Shown piece after piece: positions 45,358-57,502 of a DNA stretch of 64,000 nt. Each line of letters starts with the position of its first letter. The stretch's first letter is position 1. The notes below the pieces were generated by a model, which did not search any database, was not told where the DNA came from, and saw nothing but the letters and a program-made list of their open reading frames with translations. The translations under genes and the position numbers were made by a program. Source of the DNA: Euborellia annulipes (taxonomy: Eukaryota; Arthropoda; Insecta; Dermaptera; Anisolabididae); contig JAKCPI010012775.1 in assembly GCA_023213315.1 (NCBI GenBank), positions 1 to 64,000 of the forward strand. Direction: 5' to 3'.

Positions 45358-46958
45358 GTGAAAAAAAAAAAAAAAATATTAAAAAATAAATATAAAAATA
45401 TAAAAATAATAAAAAAAAAAAAATTCTTAATAATAATAAAATAATACTAATCCATGCATTTTTTCATTTTTTTTTTATTTTTACTTTTTCTTTTTTTTTT
45501 ATTATTAGTCTAGTTTTTTTTTTTTTTTTTTTTTTTTTTAATTCAAACTCAAATCGAGTTTGAAAAAAAAAAATCTCGTGTTTCTCTTTATATAAACTCT
45601 CTTCAACATCATCTGATTCTGTTTCTTGTATAGTCATATTTTTTTTTTATTTTTTTTTATCCATAACTAGATGACTCTGTAAACTTGTAGTCTTCAATTT
45701 GGTAACTTAAAGAAAAAAAAGGTGCGTTTTTTTCTATATTCTTTTCTTCTTTTCCCCGAAGTCAAATTGTTATTATATAGAGTAGGCTTATACAGGTAAG
45801 AATTTAAAGCCAATTAATTATAAAATAATTAAATCTCTCAAATTAAAACTGTATAATAAACATTCATTTATAATAAAATTTTCTTTTTTTTTTTTAATCG
45901 GGTTCTTTTTCGGGAATGTTTATTTTGTAGTCTATTGAGGGTTTTTATGCCGTAATTTAAGGCTTTTCCCACAAATTAACAAAAAAAATTTTTTTCATTG
46001 GGGCTAGGATTAGATAAAGACAGACGGACACTTCGCCATTATATATTTTGTATATATATATATTTTTAAGATAAGAGAGTGGGATTTTTTAATAAACCAG
46101 ATATGAACGCATTTTTATCTGAAACGATTTAACGGAAAAATGGAGGCTCTTGATTAAGAAAAGGCGAAGCAGCTAGTAATATTATATTAACAAATAAAAT
46201 GATAATTTTTTTTTTTTTAAGATAAGTGAGACGATGTCCCCGGTATTTATACCAATTGTCTGAAAAAATGTGACCTATGATTAAAGAAAGGCAACGATAG
46301 GCGGCGCAATAATATTCTATTAATGTGTGAATTTATTTATTTGAATTTTTTCTTTCGCACTCCATTTCGAGAGGTTAAAGATAGCGACAAATGTCAATAT
46401 AGATTACCTCAAGAGCCAAGAGGTGCGAGGAGTTATTTAAATAAACTGAACCAAGTGGTATAAATAAAAGGTGCCTGTATCACATGTATCTTCTCAAGTT
46501 ATCCTTTAAAGTCTGTCTATATGGCCTCAAATGCTGAAAGAATTAAAAAAAGCAACTTTTTATTAAGAAAATGAACAATTTTGAAGATATTGATCCCCCC
46601 GATAATTTGATTTGGAGAGGCCTGATCTCTGTATTCATTTTACGGAATTTTTGTAAAGCCCTTTGGACACCGTAGGTCTTTAAACGAAACTTCCCGGCAT
46701 TGATAAAAAAACTTTTTTTAGTTATTATATTTATAGGAGATGGTTTATTTTTTATACAGATTATTGGTCCTTAGAATATACCTAATATTGGAGAAAATCG
46801 CTAGGCATTAACGTTAACTTGCTCAAGTGGCTGGTCCCAGAGAGGCTCTTTGTAATTTCACATCTTATCTCCCACTTAGCTACTCTAAGAGGAGATATTT
46901 TTTTTTACAGCAAGCGGGACTTGAACCCTAGTTCTCTAATGCCTCTTTTTAACATTAA

Positions 46959-47468
46959 GGGGGCTCGGGAGCGAAGTGCTTACGCATGGTTTTCCCGATA
47001 AGATGGCGTGTGTGTCATTAAAAGTAGGCCCAAAAATCAAGTAATTCAAAAATTTGCCAAGAGATGTCAGAATGGTAGCTAATAATATTTAATGCATTTT
47101 CATTGATTTTTTAACAATAAATACTTTATAAATGTTATTATATATTATGTATCTTTTATAAAAGCATAAAAATATATAAATATAGGCCAGATATAAGCTA
47201 ATACTATATCGTCTGTTAGACTAGCCTGCCATCTATTGCAAGAATGCTGAACTAATTTCACAGTTGGTTTTTCAATAAATCATCTAAGCTCATTTTAAAA
47301 ATTTCTTAATTAATATGTGATTAATAATAACAATAAATTCATTTTTAAATTTAAAAAAAATTAAAGATTATTGGGACAGATTGTTTTTTTGAATTTGCTT
47401 GATAACAAAAATATTAATTACGATAATTTTTTTATAAGTCATTAAAAAAATGTCGCTCCTGAACCCCC
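46959..47468. mobile_element. piggyBac-like MITE copy 4
   Basis: TTAA at 46955-46958 and 47469-47472 flanks gggggctcgggagcg and cgctcctgaaccccc, the cleanest copy of the family. The interior matches 22406-23031. Confidence 0.85.
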
Positions 47469-48453
47469 TTAATTAAGTACAATCATAAAATTAACTTTTA
47501 TCATTAAAATAAAAAGGAGTATAAATGTTAAAATTTTAATCAAATAATATCAATTTGACTTAAAAAAAAAATCTTTTGATCATAGAATAATTAACTTTTT
47601 CTAATAATTTAATTCTACTCTTTGATTTGCTTGCATAAAAATTGAAAAGAATATTTTTATTTTTCAAACGCACTTTTTATAAAATTTTTCGTTTACAGAA
47701 TCTAGTAATGGAATTAATATTATCTATATATTATATATTATATATATATAAATATAAACCTCTACACACAATACATATGGCACCTGAGAATTAGCATATA
47801 TATATATATATATATTTATTATATATTTCACGCACAAAATTTCTAGAATTTATTATTATTATTATTTTTTTAATTTTATTTCTGGAATGAGAAAGTACAG
47901 ACTGTTGTTTTATTTATTTTTATTTTAATCTTAGACACACCTGATTATAATAATAAACACATGTTCTTGAGGCTTTACTTACACCCCCCTTGTTGACTGA
48001 CCCTTTAGACCCTTCAAATACACGTCTCTAGCGTGACGAGCAAATAAATAAATAGACACGTCCATCTGATGACGTCACAGGATTTGCTTATTACGCTCAC
48101 TCTATTTTTTTTTTTTTTTAGATGTTCTGGCCAAGATGATAAATGTTGAGAATTCTTTCTCTATAACCATTATATTACCATTTTGTATATATATATAATC
48201 AATGTTTTTTACGTTATTTTTGTTATCTGTTTTTTATCTTTTGTCTCTCTCTCTATCTCTCTATCTATCTCTATTTCTATCTCTCTCTCTCTCTATCTAT
48301 CTCTCTCTGGTTGTCTATTAATGGTATTATAATAATCAATGTCGTATATATTTATATATAAATATATAGATATATAAAAAAAAAGAAACCAAACAAAAAA
48401 AATAGACTAAACTTTATTCCGGTTTTTTCCGTTCTGTTCTGTTCTCAATGCAG

Positions 48454-48489
48454 TACTCTTGGAAATGGAATACCAACTTTAAGGACCCG
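48454..48489 (+). other. Possible small exon (weak)
   Basis: A good acceptor (ctgttctcaatgcag) precedes YSWKWNTNFKDP in phase 0, followed by gttacc as a poor donor; the frame stays open to a stop at about 48520. It could be an alternative terminal exon or chance. Confidence 0.2.
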
Positions 48490-48925
48490 GTTACCTTACA
48501 CGAGTATATATATTTTTAAAAAATTTAAAATTTAAATTTCTATCAAATTTATTATTATTATTATTATTATTATTCGATTCTATGTCATGCCTGCTTTTTT
48601 TTATAATTTAATTTCAATATATACTACAAACTTTTTTAATATATTTTTCATATATATATACTACCTAGAGCCTTATTTTAATGTGAACGACTCCATATTT
48701 GGTGTCTGATTAAGTATTAATGTGATTATAGGAAAGTCAGCGCGCAATGGAATGGAAAATTTTGATAGAAATTCTTAAATATCTTTAGGCCTTATAAATA
48801 CAAAGAAAATTTTCGAATTAAAAGTTTGCTATTCAAATGTTGTAAGGTGAATTGGTATTTTTAGGCCCAAAGACCTTTGATGACACATGTCACATGCAAC
48901 ATGGGTAAAAATAGAGACTCAACTG

Positions 48926-49156
48926 CCCACACAGCACAAAATATTGCTGGAATGTTGCAGCAATATTGCCAATCTTGCTCAATATTGACGTTGATGATGC
49001 TGCAATATTCCTAGCTTGGAATTTTGCCGCTGCAATGTTGCCCATATTTTGCAAGATTTGCAATCTTGATGCAATATTCCTGCAATATTAATTGGCAATT
49101 TATGCAAGATTCGCAAGATTTCTGCAACATTGCTGCAATATTTTGTGCTATGTGGG
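48926..49156. mobile_element. TIR element of reiterated GCAATATTG motifs
   Basis: The ends cccacacagcacaaaatatt and aatattttgtgctatgtggg are inverted. Between them gcaatatt/aatattgc and gcaagatt/aatcttgc recur many times on both strands. It is non-coding. Confidence 0.75.
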
Positions 49157-49420
49157 TGGGAGTATACAGTAACTGAAGGTGTGTTTTGGGAAGTAGTGAG
49201 AGATCTTGGGAAGGGAAATGACATGTCGTAAGCTTAAAAGAAATGTTGGGATAATGTCTCTCTTGATTAAATTAAAAAGAGAATATATATATCTAATTTC
49301 AAAGAGTTAAAAATTACATGTGTACCATAGATAAATTATATAGGAGAGTCATTTGAAAAGTTCGCGAAATGAAGCACAGAAGTCGATTGAAGATCTCCGA
49401 AATTGCTAAGGCATCTCAGA

Positions 49421-49856
49421 CAGGACCGGAACTAGGAGCTTTGTTAGGAGGGTCAAAATTTAATTTGCCTCCCCTCCTTACTAATATTATAATATGCTGC
49501 CCCCCCTTCCCCCGCGCTGTCACTGTAACTAAGCAATTTGAGTCTAACATTTTTTCGCCTCTGAAATTTTGCCGCCCTAGGCCCTGGCATCACGGGACTA
49601 ACCATAAATCCACCACTAATAATGGTAATTCTTGTTTCTCAATAGAAAGTATTTGATGTTGAAAAGGAATAGGTTATTATAAGTCCACCAGGGTGTTAGG
49701 GTATTTCTTAGTGTTGGGGGTCGTTGAAGGGGAGGGAACGGCAAAAGAGTTCACTGCCTAGAGGCGGCAAATGTCTGCTAATTTCATTTTGTTTTTGTGG
49801 ACCACTTCCTATTTTGCCGCCAGGGGTACATGCCCTCACTCCTAGATCCGGCCCTG
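49421..49856. mobile_element. hAT-like MITE, TSD ATCTCAGA
   Basis: The ends CAGGACCGGAACTAGGAG and CTCCTAGATCCGGCCCTG are inverted, with exact 8-bp repeats ATCTCAGA at 49413-49420 and 49857-49864. Confidence 0.85.
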
Positions 49857-51818
49857 ATCTCAGATGAAATAACACATCATATCCTGACTGTGTATTTAGG
49901 GATGAAAAATATTTCGGCCGCGCATATTGACATTGAATTCCTACACAAGTTCGGTAGCAATGGGGAAATGAGGTACGATTTGTTACCCACATCCACGTGT
50001 TATTCGTCTGATTTTCACTACGCACGACTAAAAATTTTCCTCGGGGGGGGGGGAGGGGGGGAAAGGATTTTCTTCGGAAGGCTATTTTATGCTCTTTCTC
50101 TATGCTCTGAAGAAGACCCCTACGGGAATCGCAACTTCAACATGAGGCTGAGAATAATAAAAAGAAAAAACCTTATTTTCAACTAATATTTTAAAGGACT
50201 TGCAGAATCGCATGGGATAATGTCTCTGGAACATCGTTGAGCTAAATGCATTGAACTTAAAGGAGATTATGTTGAAAAATAAAACATATCGTATTTCAAA
50301 AGTTTAATTTTATTTATTTATTTATTTTTATCGAAATTCGTACTCTCTAAATTTTTACACTGCCTCCAATTTGTAGTCGATCGAATCATTGTTTTTTTTT
50401 TTTGTATTTAGATATTATTAAACCCGGGACCAGCCATGAGAATGGATCATTGTTAAATCTGTTGCGACTGGTGTAATAACAGAACAGCTTAAATATAAAT
50501 GAGAAACTGTTTTTTTTTTTTTTATTATTATTTGTTTTAAGGTTTTTTCGGCATCTCGCGCCTTTTAGAAGACCATGTCCCTATTATTTGAATTGGTTGG
50601 CGGGAGGACTACCTTCATAATCATAAACACAAACTCATCTCATAAATTTGCTATCTTAAATAATTTATTTACTACAAAATAGTTTCACTTTCAATAAAAA
50701 TTCATTCGGTAATTTATATATTTTTCTAAAAGCAATCCCTTCCATCTCCAAAATTTTTTGTTAAAAAAGAAAATTTTGCATATTTATATTTTAAATTGAT
50801 TAGATATATTATTTAAATTAAAGGCAAAAACCGTTTTCAAAAAAAAAATAACTCCCACTGCTTTTTAACACCTCGGATTAGCCGGCATGCCCGAGTATCG
50901 AAGTCCGGATTAGCTGTAATTGAAATTTTTCAATATTTCGAAATTAGATTGCAAGGCCAAATGGGTGGCCAACTTTTTCAGCAGACGGGGCCAATTCCAG
51001 AGAGAAAATATTTCTTGCACCTGATTTGTTAACAACTTGCAAAGTAGGCTAATGTTCTTTTGGTGATATGTTCAGTTAAATATGATCATTTGCGGGCCGC
51101 AACATGACTGTGTTGGTGAAGGAGTCAGAGAAATGATAAGACGTTTGCAGCCAAATTTTCTTCTCACGGCTGAGGACTAGGCCATCGTCAGAGTGGATAT
51201 TATAAAACAGTGACAACATTCAGCAAAACGTAAAGAATTCTCTAAGTCAGTCGTGAGGGCGAAAATCTAAAAGAAAATTTGGCTGCAAACGTCTTGTTAT
51301 TTCTCTGACTCCATCACAATTAACAACAAATGCTGATTAAACCTGGTTTAAGCCCGTTTCACTGGCGTAGCTAGTAGCATGAGTGGCACTCGGTGGGGAT
51401 ACTCTGCTGTCCCCAAAGAATAAAAAGTTTTTATTAGTATTTTCAAGTGAAGGATGTGTAGAGTCAGAGGCAGCCAAGAAATAATACTCTGAACTCTTTA
51501 ACAATTAGTTGGAAACGTTTCAGTGCATTTATTATGCTCACGAATGATCTTATCAAGAATTTGCAGTTGAGAAGCTAAAAGTTTTTTTTTATTCTATTCT
51601 TTTCTTTATATATATATTTTTTTTTTTTTTGTGTATACTGATTTTTTTGTTTTTTTTTTACAAAATTATAGGAACTATCCAGTTCAAGAAAACCATTGGA
51701 GAGAAGTTGTTAGGAGCAAAGGCTCGAAGGAGAAAATTTATCAAATGCAATTTCATATGTACAAATAATAACGCTTGTTTTAGAGGTATATTCAGACCAA
51801 AATTTAATTCCACTATAC

Positions 51819-51861
51819 AGCCGACGTTTCGGGAGTCTGAACGCCTCTTTTCTTCAGAGCT
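51819..51861 (-). ncRNA. Hammerhead-ribozyme-like motif
   Basis: On the minus strand: AGCT, CTGAAGA (complement of 51851-51857), a 20-nt stem II region with GAG...CTC, GAAAC, GTC, GGCTGTA. Stem I pairs AGCT with GGCT. The downstream sequence ggctgtatagtgga is identical to that after the motif at 53077-53110, so the two are mirror partners about 1.2 kb apart. Confidence 0.6.
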
Positions 51862-51862
51862 A

Positions 51863-52134
51863 AGGGAGCGTACAAGTATTACGTAACGCAATTTTTGAAG
51901 ATTTTTGACCCCCCCCCCCCTTCCCCCATGTAACGCGCCATAACATTTTTCTGGACCCGCCCCACCCTAGACGTTACGTAACGCTCAAGTGGCCATTTTT
52001 ATCTAAAAGTACCGGAAAGTCGCTAAAATACCAGTTACGTAACGCTTTGTTCAACTCCCCCCTCCCCCCCTTTTAACGCATGGTACACGAGACCCCCCCC
52101 CCGAATTGCGTTACGTAATACTTGTACGCTCCCT
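51863..52134. mobile_element. Palindromic MITE, AGGGAGCGTACAAG ends
   Basis: The ends agggagcgtacaagtattac and its reverse complement flank C-rich runs and repeated gttacgtaacgc motifs. TA lies at both borders. It is inserted just beyond the hammerhead motif on its left. Confidence 0.75.
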
Positions 52135-52307
52135 AATGTGGTTTTAGAAAATTAAGAGAATCTTTCCCTCACAGACACTTCCAGGCTTATTCATTATAAA
52201 AGATTTTTAATTAAATATTTTCGAGATTTATAGATAGTAGTATTCAAAATATCTCGATTCTTTTCGGACTTGACTAAGTCATAGAGATATATATCTAACA
52301 AAGATGC

Positions 52308-52442
52308 GAGTGTTATTTATTGGCGAGGCCAAACATCCCATGACCCCCGGGAATCGAACCCAGGATCTCCAGCCTTTCCGGGGCATAGGCGTGCTGACCA
52401 TTGCACCAGGCCACCAGACCCTCGCCAATAAATAACACTCAC
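52308..52442 (-). repeat. tRNA-derived element in a 21-bp hairpin
   Basis: The minus strand has A-box-like gtgcaatggtcagcacgcc and B-box-like tgggttcgattcccg. The whole unit is bounded by inverted copies of gagtgttatttattggcgag. It lacks a clean acceptor stem, so it is probably a SINE or tRNA pseudogene. Confidence 0.5.
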
Positions 52443-52521
52443 AGCTTTGTTAGATAAAAAGATTTTTATATATATTAATACAATGAATGACCAGCTTTAT
52501 GCTATATTTCGATATGGACTG

Positions 52522-52551
52522 TTGATGAGACATTAAAAATCTCGAAACGTC
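52522..52551 (+). ncRNA. Hammerhead-like motif with C3 change
   Basis: TTGATGA (C to T at core position 3), a short stem II (GAGA against TCTC when the flanking GA is included), GAAAC and GTC at 52544-52551. Confidence 0.4.
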
Positions 52552-53070
52552 TCCGGAGTTGAGAAGCACATAAATGCATTTTATTTGGCTGAACCTTCAA
52601 ATGGCCACTGACGCCGCCAGCATCTTCTTCAACCATCGCTGGGGCCGTCATCATCGTAGCCCTCGTTTCCTGGCTGTTGGGCTGCCAGCTTACTCTCATT
52701 ACTCGTTTGCCCTGATCCTTTGAAGTGGTCACTTTCCATACTCTATTGCTTGGGAGAGAGCCAGTCAACACCACTTGCAACAGAATTGCCGCCGCCTTCA
52801 CTTGCTGTTCGGACGAAGGTTGGCCAGCTGCGACCGAAACATCATCATCACATTCCATCTTTGAAGACACCAACCCAGAAGACATCACCCAACCATTGCT
52901 ATTTATTCCTTCATATTTTTAAAAATATTTTTCAATAAAATTTCTTAAATTGATTTTTTTTTTAATAAATTATAATTTTTTATAGTTTTTTTTTTGCGAG
53001 CAGATACTCTCTCTGATTAAGTCCTCCAGATTCAGCCCCATTGGATTCTGTATAGACTCAGAACCTTGGT

Positions 53071-53117
53071 TTAATCCTGAAGAAGGGAGGTGTTCAAACC
53101 CCGAAACGTCGGCTGTA
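53071..53117 (+). ncRNA. Hammerhead-ribozyme-like motif
   Basis: CTGAAGA (53077-53083), stem II with GGG...CCC, GAAAC (53103-53107), GTC (53108-53110), GGCTGTA. The core is intact; stem I with the upstream TTAATC is weak in this copy. Confidence 0.5.
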
Positions 53118-54882
53118 TAGTGGAAATAAATTTTGACGTGTTTTAAGCGTTATTATTTCAATATCCTCAATCTTTATTAATTATATGTATATCTTAAATA
53201 GTTCAATAAACTTATTATTATAATTATAAATGCACCCAAACGTTTCTGACTAATTGGTAAAGCATTCAGAGTTTCTGGGAGCCTTTGCTTCATATTGTAT
53301 TAATTTTATAAAACAAATTTTCCTGATTTATTGTATGTTTTAATTTTTTTTTTCACATTTGGTGCCCCCCGTAGCTACGCCACTAGCACTATATTCTCTT
53401 TTTGATTTAATTCGAATTCAACTTACAACATTATCTATGCAACACTTGTATTTGTAATTGATAAGGCCTATTGATAACAAAACTTTCCAGCTTTTATATG
53501 CTCACATTTGTATCATCACGTTAATATAAAGCCTAACTTTTTATTTAATTTTTTTTTTTTTTTTTATTTCTCTAAATGTTTTCAGTAATCTAAAGGCCAC
53601 ACAATTTTTTTTTTTTTTTTTTTGTTTATAAATACACAAGTTTGAAGAGAGTTAGAGAAACTACTGTGTGTGTGGCCTTGAAGATTATTACGTTTTTTTT
53701 ATTATATAATTAAGAATTATATATATCTTTTTTGGACTGCGCAGGGCTTTTTTGGATCAACAAAAACAAAATACAAAAAAAAAAATTATTTTTTTTATTT
53801 TTTGGCGATGTTTTATGTCTCTGTGGTTGTCGTCTTAACCTCTTTTAAGTAAGGTACGGTTTGATTTAAAAAAGCACTCATTGGAATATACGTATAATAT
53901 ATAATATATATATATAAATAGAAAACTCGGACAGTAAAGATATAAAAATGAAATAAACAATTCTTCCTCCACACCTGTTTGTTGTTATTATTTTCTTGGG
54001 GACCTTACTTTAAGGAGGGACGCCCCCGCGGATGAATTTTTCTTTTATTTTTATTCTTATTTAGTGCATGCCAACAAAAAAAAAGAGTGCATTTTGATAT
54101 ATACAAAAAAAAACAAAAATCGTTTTTTTTTTTAAAGGAAAAAATAAAACTCACTCCTCCTCTACTACGTCCTCCATTATTTTTTTTTAAAAGCTTTTTT
54201 ATGGAATTTGGCATGATGAATGAAATGCATGAAATTTTTTTTAAGCATGAAATTAGATTCTTTTTTTTTTTTTTTAAGATGGGGAAAAAAAAATCTTGGA
54301 TCATCAAATATTAATTAACATATTAGGAACATTTTCATAATCTACGTCACTTCAAAGCTACTTTAAATTTAAAGTGAGCCGTTTTCATTATCACTTTGCC
54401 TAGTGACTTTAATTAAATTTTCTATTCTAGAAGTTGGCACCTCTGGCTTTTCTAAATAAAATAAATAAATAGCCTGATTGTTACTAATTACAGACCTTAC
54501 ACAGCTATTGATATTTGTATTCTCAAAATGTCATGTATAATCAAACTCAAATTTTACAAAAGAAGAATGAATTACATAATATGCAAATATAAATATATAA
54601 TGGAATGTAAAAAATTCTGCGCCATTGATAAGTTAAATATCAAATTTCAATTATATTGAAAATAGACATTTTGGCTTTAATCGTAATTTATAATTCATTT
54701 GGTATTAATAATTTAAAAATTTTGATAGTTAAAAAATAAACCACGAAATCTTTCATAAAATACTTTATCAGTATAATTTTACAAATCAATAATTCTTTTT
54801 TTTTTATATATATATTGGAATGGAAAAAGAATAAGTACAGGTGCAGCAAATGAAGAGAGCCTTTGGATGCCAAATGCCGAAA

Positions 54883-54927
54883 AAGGAGACGTGTCGGACA
54901 AAATTTATTCGTCCATCTTCAGTCCTC
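54883..54927 (-). ncRNA. Hammerhead-like motif, left arm, GAAA broken
   Basis: On the minus strand: GAGGA, CTGAAGA (complement of 54916-54922), stem II GGACGAA...TTTGTCC, GACAC (GAAA to GACA), GTC, TCCTT. It is the mirror of 55411-55455 with one core change, so it is predicted inactive. Confidence 0.5.
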
Positions 54928-55410
54928 GCTACAAAAATATACAAATTTAAATAAAACAACACTGTTGCGAAATTCAATTACAATGGATCTTACTTGGCTT
55001 ATAAATTAATTAGGCACAAAGTTGTCATTGTTGTTTTGGCACGAATTTGTGCGCATGTATATTTTTTTATAAAAACAGGCGAGTGTCAATGTTTCGTGAG
55101 TGTCTATAAGATAATGAAATTATTTCTTTTTATTACTAATATAAATTCAAATCGTTTGTAGTAGTAGAAAAAGATAATACAAACGATTTGAATTTATATT
55201 AGTAATAAAAAGAAATAATTTCATTATCTTATAGACACTCACGAAACATTGACACTCGCCTGTTTTTATAAAAAAATATACATGCGCACAAATTCGTGCC
55301 AAAACAACAATGACAACTTTGTGCCTAATTAATTTATAAGCCAAGTAAGATCCATTGTAATTGAATTTCGCAACAGTGTTGTTTTATTTAAATTTGTATA
55401 TTTTTGTAGC

Positions 55411-55455
55411 GAGGACTGAAGATGGACAAATAAATTTTGTCCGAAACGTCTCCTT
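55411..55455 (+). ncRNA. Hammerhead-ribozyme-like motif, right arm, intact
   Basis: GAGGA (55411-55415), CTGAAGA (55416-55422), stem II GGACAAA-TAAAT-TTTGTCC (7 perfect bp), GAAAC (55443-55447), GTC (55448-55450), TCCTT (55451-55455). Stem I GAGGA/TCCTT pairs over 5 bp with one wobble. Among the strongest candidates. Confidence 0.7.
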
Positions 55456-55976
55456 TTCGGCATTTGGCATCCAAAGGCTCTCTTCATTTGCTGCACCTGT
55501 ACTTATTCTTTTCCATTCCATAACATCAACAGCAACTTCTCTTCGAATTATATATATATTTCTTACTTCGGAACTACAAGATAAAGAAAACCTTTTTTTA
55601 AGGGGAATAAATTGAAAATATTTTGATTTTAAATAAAAATTAATTCCTTCTCTTGAAATCGGATGTTTACAATCTACGATAGACAGCTGTTGGAAATGAC
55701 AGTAAGAAAATTTGAGGTTATCCATATGAAATTCAGGCTAAATTCATCTACTGGTAAATGAAATTCAGACTGACTTTATTTTAAAACAAAGTAAAAGGGC
55801 TAAAATTAATTATGAAAACGAAAAATTAAAGTCTTACCTTAAAATTAAAGTGCAACTAAAGTTGATTAAGAAAATGGCGGATAGACGTTTATTTTTATTT
55901 TATTTTTATTTTTTTTTTCTCTCTAATATTTGGCTTGTTCGTGTTTGTTTCTTTTTTTTCTGTTTTTGTTGTGGCC

Positions 55977-56007
<31 letters not shown>

Positions 56008-57165
56008 TTCAGATGCGCATTTATCGTGGTTATGATCTTTGATTTTCAATTGTGACGTCACACATTCATTCACTTTGGCCGCACTCACACAATGCAGGTG
56101 AATTTTTTTTTCTTTTTTTTTTTAATTTTTTAAATTTTTAAAATTAACATTAAATTGACAATAAAAAAAAGTAAAAAACAAATACAAATAATAATATAAT
56201 GATCCAGGATATATAATTTTTTTTCTTTTTTTAGTTTGACGCTTTTTTTATGCATACTTGAATTGTAAATAGTTATTATTATTATTATATTAAAACTTCT
56301 TCCTTTTTTTTTAATTCAAAGAAAAAAAAAACGTTCTCTACAGATTTTGATGATTCTTTGTTTAGATACTCTCAAAATATTTTCAGAAACATTTCTTCGG
56401 GTTAACAAAGATCCAGAAGAATAAAATTTCTTTGAAGAGAAAACGGAGAATTTTCAGAAGCAGGTTGAAGGGGGCCCCGTAAAAATATGCCATTTAGTCA
56501 ATTCATCTAAATTTTCTTCCTTATCAAGAAAAAAAATCGAAATTAAAAATAAGAAGTAAATTTAAACCATCAACAGTAGGCTCTAGTGGAAACACTAATA
56601 TAACAATTGAAAAATGATTAACTACTTTATAGATTTCAAAGATTTATTAAAAATAAGCATTTTTATTAAGATTGTAATTTAGTATTTTTAATTTTTTAAT
56701 TTCCATATGCAATATCTAGTCAAATTCTTCAATTTAGATATTTCACATTTGGTATAATGATTTTATTAGCTTTAAATAAAAAAAAAAATTTGAAAATAAA
56801 TATTACTGTTAGTAGATACAGAGCCGCCGAAAATTCTGCCACCCTCGAGTTTCTATACTAATACACCCCCCCCCCTTTTTTTTAGAGATGAAGCTTTATT
56901 TGATTTCTCCCCGTTTTTGGTCCGAGTATCGACCATCTTAAAAAGATTGTGGTTTGCGAAAAACGAAAATAACAATGCATATACTGTATAGAGTGGGGCC
57001 CAACAACCAGGAGTTTTTGGAATGATTTTTATCTTTTTAAAGTCTTTTCGGTATTGGAGGTCAGTTAGAACCCATCTCTGTTTATTTCAATTGATTAAGT
57101 GAAATAAATCTTTGTCACATGACACGGGACGAGAATTTCTGGCTGCAAGCACAAGAGGCACGAAC

Positions 57166-57502
57166 CAGGGGCGTATATAGAAATTTTTTTCGGAGGGGGG
57201 GCCTGAACTCAAAAATTTTTCTGAGAAAAGTTTTTTTTCCGAGACCAAAGTTTTCCGCCCTGCGAAAAATTTTGTTTTTGTGGAACCAAAATTTTCCGCC
57301 CTGTCATCATTCTACCTTTTTTTAGAGACATGAAAATTTTACCGCCCGCGGAACATTCCCTCTTTTGCGGAACCTAAGTTTTCAGACTGCGGGGCCGAGC
57401 AAACATTTCGGGGGGCGAGGGAGCCGAGACCCTCTAATGTCTGTATATCCCCATATATGAAATTTCGGGGGGGCTTCGCCCTCCCCCTTATATACGCCCC
57501 TG
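57166..57502. mobile_element. hAT-like MITE, TSD GCACGAAC
   Basis: It starts CAGGGGCGTATATAG and ends TATATACGCCCCTG, with exact 8-bp repeats GCACGAAC at 57158-57165 and 57503-57510. It is a close relative of 33318-33665. Confidence 0.9.

Larger units (their letters stand above)
51360..53386. mobile_element. 2-kb TIR element holding several nested repeats
   Basis: The outer ends CACTGGCGTAGCTA and TAGCTACGCCACTAG are inverted. Inside lie a hammerhead motif (51819-51861 minus), a palindromic MITE (51863-52134), a tRNA-like hairpin (52308-52442), a hammerhead-like motif (52522-52551) and another (53077-53110 plus). No target duplication is visible, so the outer boundary could be two unrelated ends. 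Confidence 0.45.
54833..55505. repeat. Large near-perfect palindrome with outward hammerheads
   Basis: Arms of about 325 bp (54833-55160 and 55173-55505) are almost exact reverse complements around a short centre (gtagtagtagaaaaagata). Each arm carries a hammerhead motif near its outer end. Part of one arm occurs alone at 7540-7740. Confidence 0.85.

Noticed and set aside
50106..50140. Hammerhead candidate (CTGAAGAAGACC...GCAAC)
   Set aside because: GAAAC is replaced by GCAAC and stem II pairs poorly.
55975..56100. Exon ending cacacaatgcag|GTGAAT
   Set aside because: There is a good donor-like site, but all three frames back to the nearest AG contain stops or do not fit phase 0; the GAT run is a microsatellite.
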